NCBI RefSeq assembly: GCF_028475105.1
Contig: NZ_CP116936.1
Location: forward strand, 4,091,501-4,155,500
Length of the DNA: 64,000 nt
Direction of reading: 5' to 3'
From: Micromonospora sp. LH3U1
GTDB taxonomy: Bacteria > Actinomycetota > Actinomycetes > Mycobacteriales > Micromonosporaceae
Position 1 is the first letter of the stretch; each line of letters opens with the position of its first letter. A program made the translations under genes and the position numbers. The notes beneath the pieces are model-generated. The model worked only from the letters and a program-made list of their open reading frames with translations. It ran no database searches and was not told the DNA's origin. Shown here piece by piece: positions 1-6,788 of this stretch.

Positions 1-55
1 GCCAAAACGGAGTGGATCATCACGGCGTTTCCCGGCAGGCGGATGCCACCAGCGC

Positions 56-81
56 GCGGCCACCGGTCTCCCGGTGGCCGC
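56..81 (-). terminator. Hairpin terminator after the GH71/99-like gene
   Basis: A perfect 11-bp inverted repeat (GCGGCCACCGG / CCGGTGGCCGC) with a 4-base loop lies 12 bases beyond the stop codon of the minus-strand gene that ends at 93. No clear T-run follows, which is usual in high-GC actinomycetes. Confidence 0.7.
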
Positions 82-92
82 CCGACTGTCGC

Positions 93-2483
93 TCAGCTCT
101 GGTAGACCTCCAGCGCCGACAGTTGCCCGGCCGGCCAGCCGGTGTTGCCGGTGACCGAGATCCGCACGTAGCGGGTCTGCGCGGCAGTGAAGGTGAGGCT
201 CACCTGGTTGCCGGTGGCCGGGTCGAAGGTCCGCCCCGCAGAGGAGAGCAGCGTGCCGAAGCTGCTTCCGTCGGCGCTGCCCTGCACGGAGAGGGTCTGC
301 GTCCGGCTGGCCCAGGCGGTGGCCGGGGGCAGCTTCAGCACCACCCGACCGACCGTGCGCGACGCGCCCAGGTCGACCTGGACCCACTGCGGGAACGCGC
401 TGTTGGCGCTCTCCCAGTAGCTGTTCGGGTCACCGTCGACCACGTTGCCCGACGCGTAGCTCTGGACGTGGCTGCTCTCCGTGGTGGGTCGACCCCGGGC
501 GAGGTCCGCGTTGGCCGGGGCGTCTGTGGTGACCGTGACCGTGTTGGACGCGGCGGAGGTGTTGCCTCCGGCGTCGCGCGCGGTGACCGTGAAGCTGTAC
601 GCGGTGGACGGGCTGAGCCCGCTCACGGTCGCCGTGGTGCCCGTGACGGTGGTGACCACCGTGCCACCCTGGCGTACCTGGTAGCCGGTCACCCCCGTGT
701 CGTCGGTCGACGCCGTCCAGGCCAGCGACACGCTGGTCGACGTCCGGCCGGTCACCGTGAGGCCGCTCGGCGCGGTCGGCGGGTTGTCCGGTGCGGTGGT
801 CCCGGCGTACACCTCGACCTGGGCGAGTTGGGCGGCCGGCCAGCCGGTGTTGCCGCTGAAACTGAGCCGGACGTAGCGGGTCGCGGTGGTCGGCAGCGTT
901 TGGGTGACGGTGTTGCCGGTGGCCGGGTCGAAGGTGAAGCCGGCGGCCGGGGTGATGGTGGCGAAGGAGCCACCGTCGACGCTGCCCTGCACGGTGATGG
1001 TCTGGGTACGGGTCCCCCAACCGGAGGGCAGCCGCACCACGAGTCGACTGACCTGGTAGCTGGCACCGAGGTCGACCTGCCACCACTGTGGGAAGGTGCC
1101 GTTGCTGCTCTCCCAGTAGCTGCCGGCGTTCGAGTCCACCGCGTTCCCCGCCGGGAACCCGCCGCCCTGGCTGCTCGCCGAGGTGGGCCGACCGGCGGCC
1201 AGGTTGCCGCCGGTCGGTGGGGGCGGCCCGCCGACCACCGGTGGCGTGGGACGCACCGCGGTGAGGGCGAGCTGCCCCTTGAGCATCCGGCCGCCGTCGG
1301 CGGTGATCCGCAGGTAGTAGTCCGAGGAGCAGGCCACGCCGTCCTCGTCCAGCGAGCGGATGTTCGCGCCGGCCGGGGTGGTGGCCTGGGTCTCGGACGT
1401 CTTGGCGATCTGGTTGCCCTCGTTGTATTCGTCGAACATGGACACGTACAGGCCCTGGGAGCCGAGCCGGACCATGTTGTAGATGTGCCGCCAGTAGAAG
1501 TCGCCGTGCCGGCGGTGACCCCCGGCGAGGTCACCGGGCATCACGCACGGTTGGTAGTCGATGCCGCGCGCCACACAGTCGGCCATGTCACCGATGTTGA
1601 CGTTGTTGTAGTACGAGTCGAGCCCTTCCAGGGTGGTGGTCCGGTAGACCATCCACGGCGAGATCATGTTGAAGGCGTGGTAGACGTCGAGGAAGCCGGG
1701 GCGGGAGTCCTCGATCCCCTGCCGCCACCAGGTGGGCACGCCACCGATGACGTAGCAGCCCTGTGCCTTGAACCAGTTGATGACCTCCAGGCAGGGCGCT
1801 GGCGCGAAGGGCCGACTGGGTTCGCTGAAGCCGAAGCCCCAGATGCAGACGACCGGCTTGCCGTTCTGCCGGGCGTACGCGCTGGACGCGGTGTACGCCG
1901 ACATCTTCGTCGTCCAGTCGGTCTTGATGTCCGACTGGAAGGTCAACCAGTCGGTGACGTCGTACATGATGTAGAACTTGCGGCCGTAGCGCTCGGCGGC
2001 GGTGCGGACCTTCTGCGTCATCGCGTCGCGGGTCGGCCCCTCGTCGCCCATCGGGTTGAACCGTTGCAGCGCGGCGGTGTCGCAGCCATACTCCTGCATC
2101 CACCGGAAGTGGGTGTCCACGGTCTGCTGGTCGTACGACGAGAACAGGGTGGCCGGCGAGCCGTTGCCCAGGTTGGGGTACGCGGTGGGATAGCTGCGCG
2201 TGTACTCGCGCATGTCCGGCCAGGACACGATCGTGGTGTTGGCGGGCGAGGGCGGCTGGAACCTGTCGCGGCTCCAGTGCCACCAGCCACCGATCGGTGC
2301 CGAGTCGCCGGGGGCGCTGAACCAGCCCTGGTAGCCGACCGTCACCTTGCCGACCACGTCCCCGGGGGGACTGGCGGCGGAGGCGGGGCGGGACGAGGTG
2401 GTGAGCAGTTCGGTGGTGGAGGCGGCGGCGAGGGCGGACCCCGCCAGCACCGACGTGACGAACCTGCGGCGGGAGACCGCCAT
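93..2483 (-). CDS. Secreted GH71/99-like protein with two F5/8-type C domains
   Basis: A 796-residue exported carbohydrate-active protein. The ATG at 2483 is chosen because AAGGAG lies 8 bases upstream; an in-frame extension to 2582 has no ribosome site. The N-terminus SRRRFVTSVLAGSALAA is Tat-like and is followed by an Ala-rich cleavage region. Residues about 45-400 resemble the GH71/99-like fold often labelled xylosidase/arabinosidase in actinomycetes (GYQGWFSAPGD, WGFGFSEPSR, MFDEYNEG). A Pro/Gly linker leads to a discoidin (F5/8 C) domain at about 427-561, a fibronectin type III domain at about 567-657, and a second discoidin domain at about 659-796. The discoidin domains probably bind glycans. 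Substrate is not known; an alpha-mannan or similar polymer is possible for the family, but this is inference. Confidence 0.85.
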   Translation of the reverse strand: MAVSRRRFVTSVLAGSALAAASTTELLTTSSRPASAASPPGDVVGKVTVGYQGWFSAPGDSAPIGGWWHWSRDRFQPPSPANTTIVSWPDMREYTRSYPTAYPNLGNGSPATLFSSYDQQTVDTHFRWMQEYGCDTAALQRFNPMGDEGPTRDAMTQKVRTAAERYGRKFYIMYDVTDWLTFQSDIKTDWTTKMSAYTASSAYARQNGKPVVCIWGFGFSEPSRPFAPAPCLEVINWFKAQGCYVIGGVPTWWRQGIEDSRPGFLDVYHAFNMISPWMVYRTTTLEGLDSYYNNVNIGDMADCVARGIDYQPCVMPGDLAGGHRRHGDFYWRHIYNMVRLGSQGLYVSMFDEYNEGNQIAKTSETQATTPAGANIRSLDEDGVACSSDYYLRITADGGRMLKGQLALTAVRPTPPVVGGPPPPTGGNLAAGRPTSASSQGGGFPAGNAVDSNAGSYWESSNGTFPQWWQVDLGASYQVSRLVVRLPSGWGTRTQTITVQGSVDGGSFATITPAAGFTFDPATGNTVTQTLPTTATRYVRLSFSGNTGWPAAQLAQVEVYAGTTAPDNPPTAPSGLTVTGRTSTSVSLAWTASTDDTGVTGYQVRQGGTVVTTVTGTTATVSGLSPSTAYSFTVTARDAGGNTSAASNTVTVTTDAPANADLARGRPTTESSHVQSYASGNVVDGDPNSYWESANSAFPQWVQVDLGASRTVGRVVLKLPPATAWASRTQTLSVQGSADGSSFGTLLSSAGRTFDPATGNQVSLTFTAAQTRYVRISVTGNTGWPAGQLSALEVYQS

Positions 2484-2600
2484 GACGACCACTCCTTCGG
2501 GACGGAAGGCATTGACGGTCATCGTGGCAGCACCGAATGCCGGCCCGCAAGAGTTCGACTTATCGGTGAAAATATTCGTCAACGGATCGGAAGGAAGCGA

Positions 2601-2634
2601 GCACCCCGCCCTCCGAGTCCGGAAGGCGGGGTGC
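2601..2634 (-). terminator. Hairpin terminator of the sulfate-exporter operon
   Basis: GCACCCCGCC pairs with GGCGGGGTGC (10 bp), then one mismatch, then a 4-bp inner stem TCCG/CGGA around a tetraloop. The transcript continues into a pyrimidine-rich stretch. It lies 8 bases past the stop of the minus-strand gene ending at 2643. Confidence 0.8.
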
Positions 2635-2642
2635 GACGCGGG

Positions 2643-3836
2643 TCAGGCCGAGAAGTTGCGGAACAGCAGCGACGCCAGGCCGAGGGCCAACGCCAGGTTG
2701 AACACCGTGGCGCTGGCGAACACCGCAACGGGCCGCCAACCAGCCTCCCGCAGGGAGGCGACCCGGACCTCCAGGCCGATGCTGACGAAGGCCAGGATGA
2801 GGAACCAGACGCGCAGGTCGTTGACGATGGCGATGGTGGCCTTGCCGTCCGCGCCCGCCGAGTCGAGGTACCAGGTGGCGATGACCGAGGCCGCGATGAA
2901 GCCCAGGACGAACTTCGGGAAACGCCGCCACAACTCGCCGAGGCCCGGTCGCGCCGCGCCGGGCCGTCGCTCCACCCGCAGCGTGAAGTACGCGGTGAGC
3001 GCGACCGCGACCACACCCATCAGGGCGTTCTGGGTGACCTTGACGATGCTGGCGATCTGGAGCGCCTCCTCGCCGGCGAGCGCCCCCGCGGCGGTGACCG
3101 CGGCGGTGGTGTCGATGTTGCCGCCGATCCACGCGCCGGCCACCGCGTCGGACAGCCCGAACACGTCGGCCAGCCAGGGCAGGATGAAGATGGACGGCAG
3201 CGCGAAGATGATGACCAGACTCGCCGTGTAGGCCAACTGCTCGCGGCGCGCCCGCACCGCGCCCGCGGCGGCGATCGCCGCGCTGACCCCGCAGATCGAC
3301 ACCGCCGCGGCGAGCAACGCCCGCAGCTTGTCGTCGAGACCGAACTTGCCGGCCAACCACCAGGTGAACAGGAAGACCCCGCTGATCAGCAGGATCGCCT
3401 GGGCGATCGCCGGGCCGGCGGCACTGGCGATGACGGCCAGGTTGATCGACGCTCCGAGCAGCACGAGACCGGTCTTGATGAAGAACTCGGTCCGGAACGC
3501 GGCGGCGATCCGATCCCGCCAGCCGAGCAGCGTGACGGCGACGTTGCCCAGCAGGCCGAGCAGGATGGCGTAGACCGGGTACTCGATCGCCGCCCCGAAG
3601 TCCTCGATGGCGGTGCCCTCGGCCCACGCCGGGACGTTCTGCTCCAGATAGCGGGTGAGCGCGGCGAGGCCGACCACGATCACCAGGCCCAGCACCGTCC
3701 AGGCCCAGAAGGCGCCATCGCGCGCGACGCCGGGACCGGTGGGATCAGCCGTGTCGACCGTGTCCGGCGTGTCGGCCGTTTCGACGGTGTCAGCCGTGTC
3801 GGTCGGGTCGCCCGTGCGGGTCGCGTCCGCGGTCAT
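2643..3836 (-). CDS. YeiH/UPF0324-family putative sulfate exporter
   Basis: A 397-residue inner-membrane protein with about ten hydrophobic segments. Segments such as FFIKTGLVLLGASIN and the AAAVSICGVSAA stretch are typical of the UPF0324 (YeiH, putative sulfate exporter) family. The first 40 residues are a hydrophilic tract of Thr/Asp/Val/Pro near-repeats (TADTVETADTPDTVDTADPT), which is unusual and probably a disordered cytoplasmic tail. Its ATG shares one base with the stop of the small upstream gene (TGATG), so translation is probably coupled. The upstream leader carries a putative leader peptide, a hairpin and a 23-bp palindrome, which point to sulfur-status control. Export of sulfate or a related anion is known only by family assignment. 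Confidence 0.85.
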   Translation of the reverse strand: MTADATRTGDPTDTADTVETADTPDTVDTADPTGPGVARDGAFWAWTVLGLVIVVGLAALTRYLEQNVPAWAEGTAIEDFGAAIEYPVYAILLGLLGNVAVTLLGWRDRIAAAFRTEFFIKTGLVLLGASINLAVIASAAGPAIAQAILLISGVFLFTWWLAGKFGLDDKLRALLAAAVSICGVSAAIAAAGAVRARREQLAYTASLVIIFALPSIFILPWLADVFGLSDAVAGAWIGGNIDTTAAVTAAGALAGEEALQIASIVKVTQNALMGVVAVALTAYFTLRVERRPGAARPGLGELWRRFPKFVLGFIAASVIATWYLDSAGADGKATIAIVNDLRVWFLILAFVSIGLEVRVASLREAGWRPVAVFASATVFNLALALGLASLLFRNFSA

Positions 3837-3982
3837 CAGGGCACCAGCCCGGCGGGGATGGCACCGAGCAGGACCAGGGCGAGCAGGGCCAGGCCGAGGA
3901 TTGTCGCCAGCCAGTCCTCGTTGAACGCGAGCCGGGACGCCCCGGCGGTTGGTGGGGTGGACGGCGACTGTTCGGTTGTCAT
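3836..3982 (-). CDS. Small single-span membrane protein coupled to the sulfate exporter
   Basis: A 48-residue protein. The start at 3982 has a GGAG site about 8 bases upstream. Residues 1-20 are hydrophilic, residues 21-24 read NEDW, and residues 25-46 form one hydrophobic helix (LATILGLALLALVLLGAIPAG). The stop TGA overlaps the ATG of the YeiH-type gene by one base. I recall that some UPF0324 proteins have an extra N-terminal helix beginning with an acidic-DW motif, so this may be that segment encoded separately, acting as a subunit. That link is inference. The codon use and coupling make the gene itself likely to be real. Confidence 0.75.
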   Translation of the reverse strand: MTTEQSPSTPPTAGASRLAFNEDWLATILGLALLALVLLGAIPAGLVP

Positions 3983-4001
3983 GTCACAACTCCAGCGATA
4001 G

Positions 4002-4026
4002 ACCGATCCGGCCGTGCCGGATCGGT
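4002..4026 (-). promoter_or_regulatory. Stem-loop between leader peptide and sulfate-exporter operon
   Basis: An 11-bp perfect stem (CCGATCCGGC with GCCGGATCGG plus an A-T pair) with a 3-base loop. It lies 20 bases upstream of the 48-residue gene and about 107 bases after the leader-peptide stop. Its place suits an attenuator or an mRNA structure hiding the ribosome site, but there is no T-run, so termination is not shown. Confidence 0.45.
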
Positions 4027-4132
4027 TGAGGGGGTAGGACGCGAGTGCGCGGGATGGCGACCAGACAGGGCCGCGAGTCGGCGCGGAGTCCCGGCGGCGA
4101 TGCCGGGTGAGGGATGCGGGTGGCGACGTCGC

Positions 4133-4225
4133 TCAGGCGGTCGTCGGTGAGCCCGGACAGAGCTCGGAGGCGACCCGCATCAGGTCCACGACCCGACGGG
4201 AGGTGAGGAACGGACCAACCGGCAT
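4133..4225 (-). CDS. Putative 30-residue leader peptide of the sulfate-exporter operon
   Basis: A 30-codon frame begins with ATG at 4225 and ends with TGA at 4133. It contains LTSRRVVDLMRVASELC, ending a few residues after a single Cys. From memory, short actinobacterial peptides with a core like (T/S)RR-x-VDL-x-RV-x-S-x-x-C are annotated as putative leader peptides upstream of sulfur-assimilation genes. Here it precedes a sulfate-exporter-like operon on the same strand, which fits. Ribosome stalling at the Cys or the RVxS region could report on cysteine supply. A GTG frame starting at 4229 covers the same DNA but reads as low-complexity shadow sequence. Confidence 0.55.
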   Translation of the reverse strand: MPVGPFLTSRRVVDLMRVASELCPGSPTTA

Positions 4226-4233
4226 TCACCTAT

Positions 4234-4256
4234 ATTCCTATCACTTGAATAGGAAT
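4234..4256. promoter_or_regulatory. Palindromic operator ATTCCTAT-N7-ATAGGAAT
   Basis: A perfect 8-bp inverted repeat with a 7-base spacer, AT-rich in a very GC-rich setting, 9 bases upstream of the leader-peptide ATG. It resembles sites of Rrf2-type sulfur or iron-sulfur regulators such as CymR in arrangement; which protein binds is not known from this window. Confidence 0.6.
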
Positions 4257-4291
4257 TCAAGCCTCGGATTCTCCTGCGCCCCGGCACGACG

Positions 4292-4325
4292 ACGGGGGCC
4301 GGAGCCTTGTCGGCTCCGACCCCCG
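4292..4325 (-). terminator. Hairpin terminator after the beta-helix protein gene
   Basis: Outer stem ACGGGG/CCCCGT and inner stem GGAGCC/GGCTCC around loop TTGTC, separated by a small internal mismatch and bulge. It starts 19 bases beyond the stop codon at 4344. Confidence 0.7.
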
Positions 4326-4343
4326 TTCAGTACGCCCGATCCG

Positions 4344-6218
4344 TTAGGGAGCCGGGTACTGCGTGACGTAGACCGGCGCCCCGACCTTCGTCATGTCGGC
4401 GGCGTCGCCCACCCCGTTGACCACGTGGTCGATCGTGCCGGCGCTGAGGTTGACGGTCATGATGTGGTGCAGCTTCACGCCCGGCCTGTTCGGGACCTCG
4501 AAGCCGTTCTCGGTGTGGATCGACGGGTTGTTCTGGTTGAAGACGTACACCCCGCCGCCGTACAGGGTGTGGTGACGCACCCGGTCACCGACCTTGTATC
4601 CGGCCCAGCCCTCGACCGGGCCGTTCATCCAGTCGGCCTGCGTCGGCGGGTCGTACGGCAACTCGTTCTGATACAGGATCGTGGTGCCGTGCTCGCCGTT
4701 CCAGACGGTGTTGTAGCGCTGGAAGTGCTCGACGAACAGGCCGGTCGCGGTCACGTGGTCGCCGTTGATGACGGCGCCGTAGCGCCCGGTGTTGGTGCGC
4801 CAGCGGTCGGTGTCACCGTTGACGCCCTCCGTGAAGCCCTCGACGCCGTGGTCGCCGCGCCACACCCAGGTGTGGTCGATGAGCACGTTGTCGCTGTTGA
4901 CCTCCAGCGCGGTGTTCGTCCGGCCGATGTGTGGGCCGCCGACGCGGAAGTACACGTCGGACAGCGTGGTCGGGTTGTGCGGGGTGCTGGAATTGTGGCC
5001 GTGCTGCCGCCCGACCCGCAGCAGGACCGGCGACTCGACGAGGCCGGCGTCGATCGTGACACCGGCGATGATCACACCGGGGACACCGGCGACGTCCAGC
5101 GGGATCGCGCCGTTCACCGCGGTGAGCGTGGCATGCCCGATCCCGAGCACCACGGTGCCGGGACGCCGGACCTCGATGCTGCGCGCGATGTCGTACGTGC
5201 CGGGGGTGAGCAGCAGGTGCTTCCCGCGCGCGAGTTGACTGTTGATGACGCGCACCGAGTCGGACGGCTTGGCGATGAAGAAGTCGCCGATCCCGATGGT
5301 CCGTCCCGGCGTCATGCCGTTGGCCCAGGAGACGCCCCGGCTGTCGCGTTGCGCCGCGGGCACGCGCACGTTGTAGCGACCCTTGCCGTCGACGAACAGG
5401 TACGGCTTCTCCCGGCTGAGTGGGGTGGTCTCCAGGGTGGTGTACGGCGGGTCCGGGAACGTGGCGTCGTCCGGCGCGCCCTCGACCCCCGCGAAGACCT
5501 GGTTCCACACCGCGTTGGACCAGCTGCCGACCTCGCTGTTGCGGGTCAGCCACTGCTGCTGGGAGCCGTTCGTGGTGGCCGGCAGACGGGAGTCGGCGAT
5601 GAAGCCTCCGCTGGCGTACTGCGGGCCGGCCGTGCAGTAGTCCATCAGCGACAGACCGCCACCGCCGATGTTCAGCCGGCGCATCGACACCGCCTGGGAC
5701 ACGGCCCAGAAGTTCGCCGACGACCGGCAGCCGTCCTGGCCCGCCGCGTTGATGGTGAGCGACAGGTTGGACAGGGTGCGCCAGAAGTTGACCAGCGCGA
5801 GACAGTTACCGGTGCCGCCGTCGGCGAGGCAGCGGTTGTAGACCTCCAGCTTGCCGTTCACGGTGACGTCGGTGGGTGAGGCGCCCAGACCGGACACCTC
5901 GGTGTAGTAGCCGACTTTGGCCTGCAACGGCTGCTCGGTCGTGCCGTACGTGCCCGGCTTGAACAGGTAGGCGTGCCGCTCGGTGCCCATCTCGTTGTCG
6001 ACCTGCCGGGCGTGCGCCGCATCGAGCGTCTGCTGGATCGCGCCGACCGGCATGCTCGGGTCGAAGATCGTCACGTTGGGGCCGAAGTCGGGTGCGCCGC
6101 CCGTCGGGCGGCCGGCGGTGGCGGCGGCGCTGGTCATCGTGACGGAGGTGGTCAACACCAGAGCAAGGATGAGGGTACGACCGGATCTCCGGCGTACGCC
6201 TCGGGACGGGACTGCCAT
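4344..6218 (-). CDS. Secreted right-handed beta-helix protein (pectate-lyase-like/GH55-like fold)
   Basis: A 624-residue exported protein. A Sec signal (VRRRSGRTLILALVLTTSVTM, cleavage near SAAATAG) is preceded by an AGAGGA ribosome site. The mature part has repeated short beta-rungs: LFKPGTYGT near residue 85, ISIEVRRPGTVVLGIG-like and VIIAGVTIDAG patterns around 340-400, and DHTWVWRGDHG near 450. Such rungs are typical of pectin-lyase-fold proteins. Some streptomycete homologues carry odd labels such as adenylyl cyclase, which the sequence does not support. No catalytic residues can be named safely. A 12-bp palindrome 54 bases upstream suggests control by a LacI-family sugar regulator, so a polysaccharide substrate is likely. 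Confidence 0.75.
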   Translation of the reverse strand: MAVPSRGVRRRSGRTLILALVLTTSVTMTSAAATAGRPTGGAPDFGPNVTIFDPSMPVGAIQQTLDAAHARQVDNEMGTERHAYLFKPGTYGTTEQPLQAKVGYYTEVSGLGASPTDVTVNGKLEVYNRCLADGGTGNCLALVNFWRTLSNLSLTINAAGQDGCRSSANFWAVSQAVSMRRLNIGGGGLSLMDYCTAGPQYASGGFIADSRLPATTNGSQQQWLTRNSEVGSWSNAVWNQVFAGVEGAPDDATFPDPPYTTLETTPLSREKPYLFVDGKGRYNVRVPAAQRDSRGVSWANGMTPGRTIGIGDFFIAKPSDSVRVINSQLARGKHLLLTPGTYDIARSIEVRRPGTVVLGIGHATLTAVNGAIPLDVAGVPGVIIAGVTIDAGLVESPVLLRVGRQHGHNSSTPHNPTTLSDVYFRVGGPHIGRTNTALEVNSDNVLIDHTWVWRGDHGVEGFTEGVNGDTDRWRTNTGRYGAVINGDHVTATGLFVEHFQRYNTVWNGEHGTTILYQNELPYDPPTQADWMNGPVEGWAGYKVGDRVRHHTLYGGGVYVFNQNNPSIHTENGFEVPNRPGVKLHHIMTVNLSAGTIDHVVNGVGDAADMTKVGAPVYVTQYPAP

Positions 6219-6271
6219 GTGGTTCGTCCTCTCCGCTGGCCGGACCGTACTCCCGGCGCAGCTGGGGCGGT

Positions 6272-6283
6272 GAGAGCGCTCTC
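6272..6283. promoter_or_regulatory. GAGAGCGCTCTC palindrome, LacI-family-type operator
   Basis: A perfect 12-bp palindrome centred on AGCGCT, upstream of the secreted beta-helix gene. It resembles CebR-type operators (GGGAGCGCTCCC) of actinomycete cellulose utilisation. Confidence 0.55.
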
Positions 6284-6374
6284 TTGCCTCTGCGTCCGGA
6301 GGTTGGGCCGGGACAAAGGGTTGACATGTTTCTACCCGTTAAATCGGCCGCACGCTACGCGCGCCACACCGCGA

Positions 6375-6728
6375 ATGTTGGCGTGCCTGAACATCGCCCG
6401 TGCGATCGGTCGACGCCGCGTCGAGGCGGAGGCTCTGGCCACCCTCGGCACCGTCGCGCTCGGCCTGCACGGCCCGGCGCCGGCGCTCGAACTGTTGCAC
6501 CAGGCGCTGCGGCTGGGCCGCGAGATCGGCTACCGCCGCGCCGAGGTCAACGCCCACCTCGGCCTGGCGGGCGCGTACCGGGTGGCCAACAGGCCTCAGG
6601 AGGCGGCCAGCCACGCCCGGTTGGGCGAACAACTCGCCCGCGCGGCCCAACACCACCTGCTGGCCCGGCAGGCCCGGGCGCTGCTCGGTGACGCCGAGCC
6701 CGAGTCGCTGCTCCGGCCGGCCTGCTAG
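6375..6728 (+). pseudogene. C-terminal TPR fragment of a regulator
   Basis: About 117 codons of clear coding character with TPR-like helix pairs (RRRVEAEALATLGTVALGLHG, ALELLHQALRLGREIG, AEVNAHLGLAGAYRVANRP). This arrangement is typical of the C-terminal TPR region of large AfsR/SARP or LuxR-type actinomycete regulators. There is no DNA-binding or nucleotide-binding domain upstream; the sequence before 6375 reads as noise in this frame. It is therefore probably the surviving 3' end of a deleted gene. A short expressed TPR protein from the ATG at 6375 cannot be excluded, but no ribosome site is evident. Confidence 0.5.
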
Positions 6729-6788
6729 TCGTACGACGGTAGGTGGCTTAGCGGTCAGCAGTTTGACCGGTGTCCTTACGCTGCGCTC

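Noticed and set aside
12..4001. A plus-strand open frame of 1,329 codons opposite the GH71/99-like and exporter genes
   Set aside because: It is a GC-rich antisense shadow of two well-supported minus-strand genes; its translation is Arg/Gly/Asp-rich with no domain.
3984..4229. An 81-codon GTG frame over the leader region
   Set aside because: It overlaps the better leader-peptide frame, has no ribosome site and a random-looking composition.
4107..5879. A 590-codon plus-strand frame opposite the beta-helix gene
   Set aside because: Antisense shadow; His/Val/Asp-rich without motifs.
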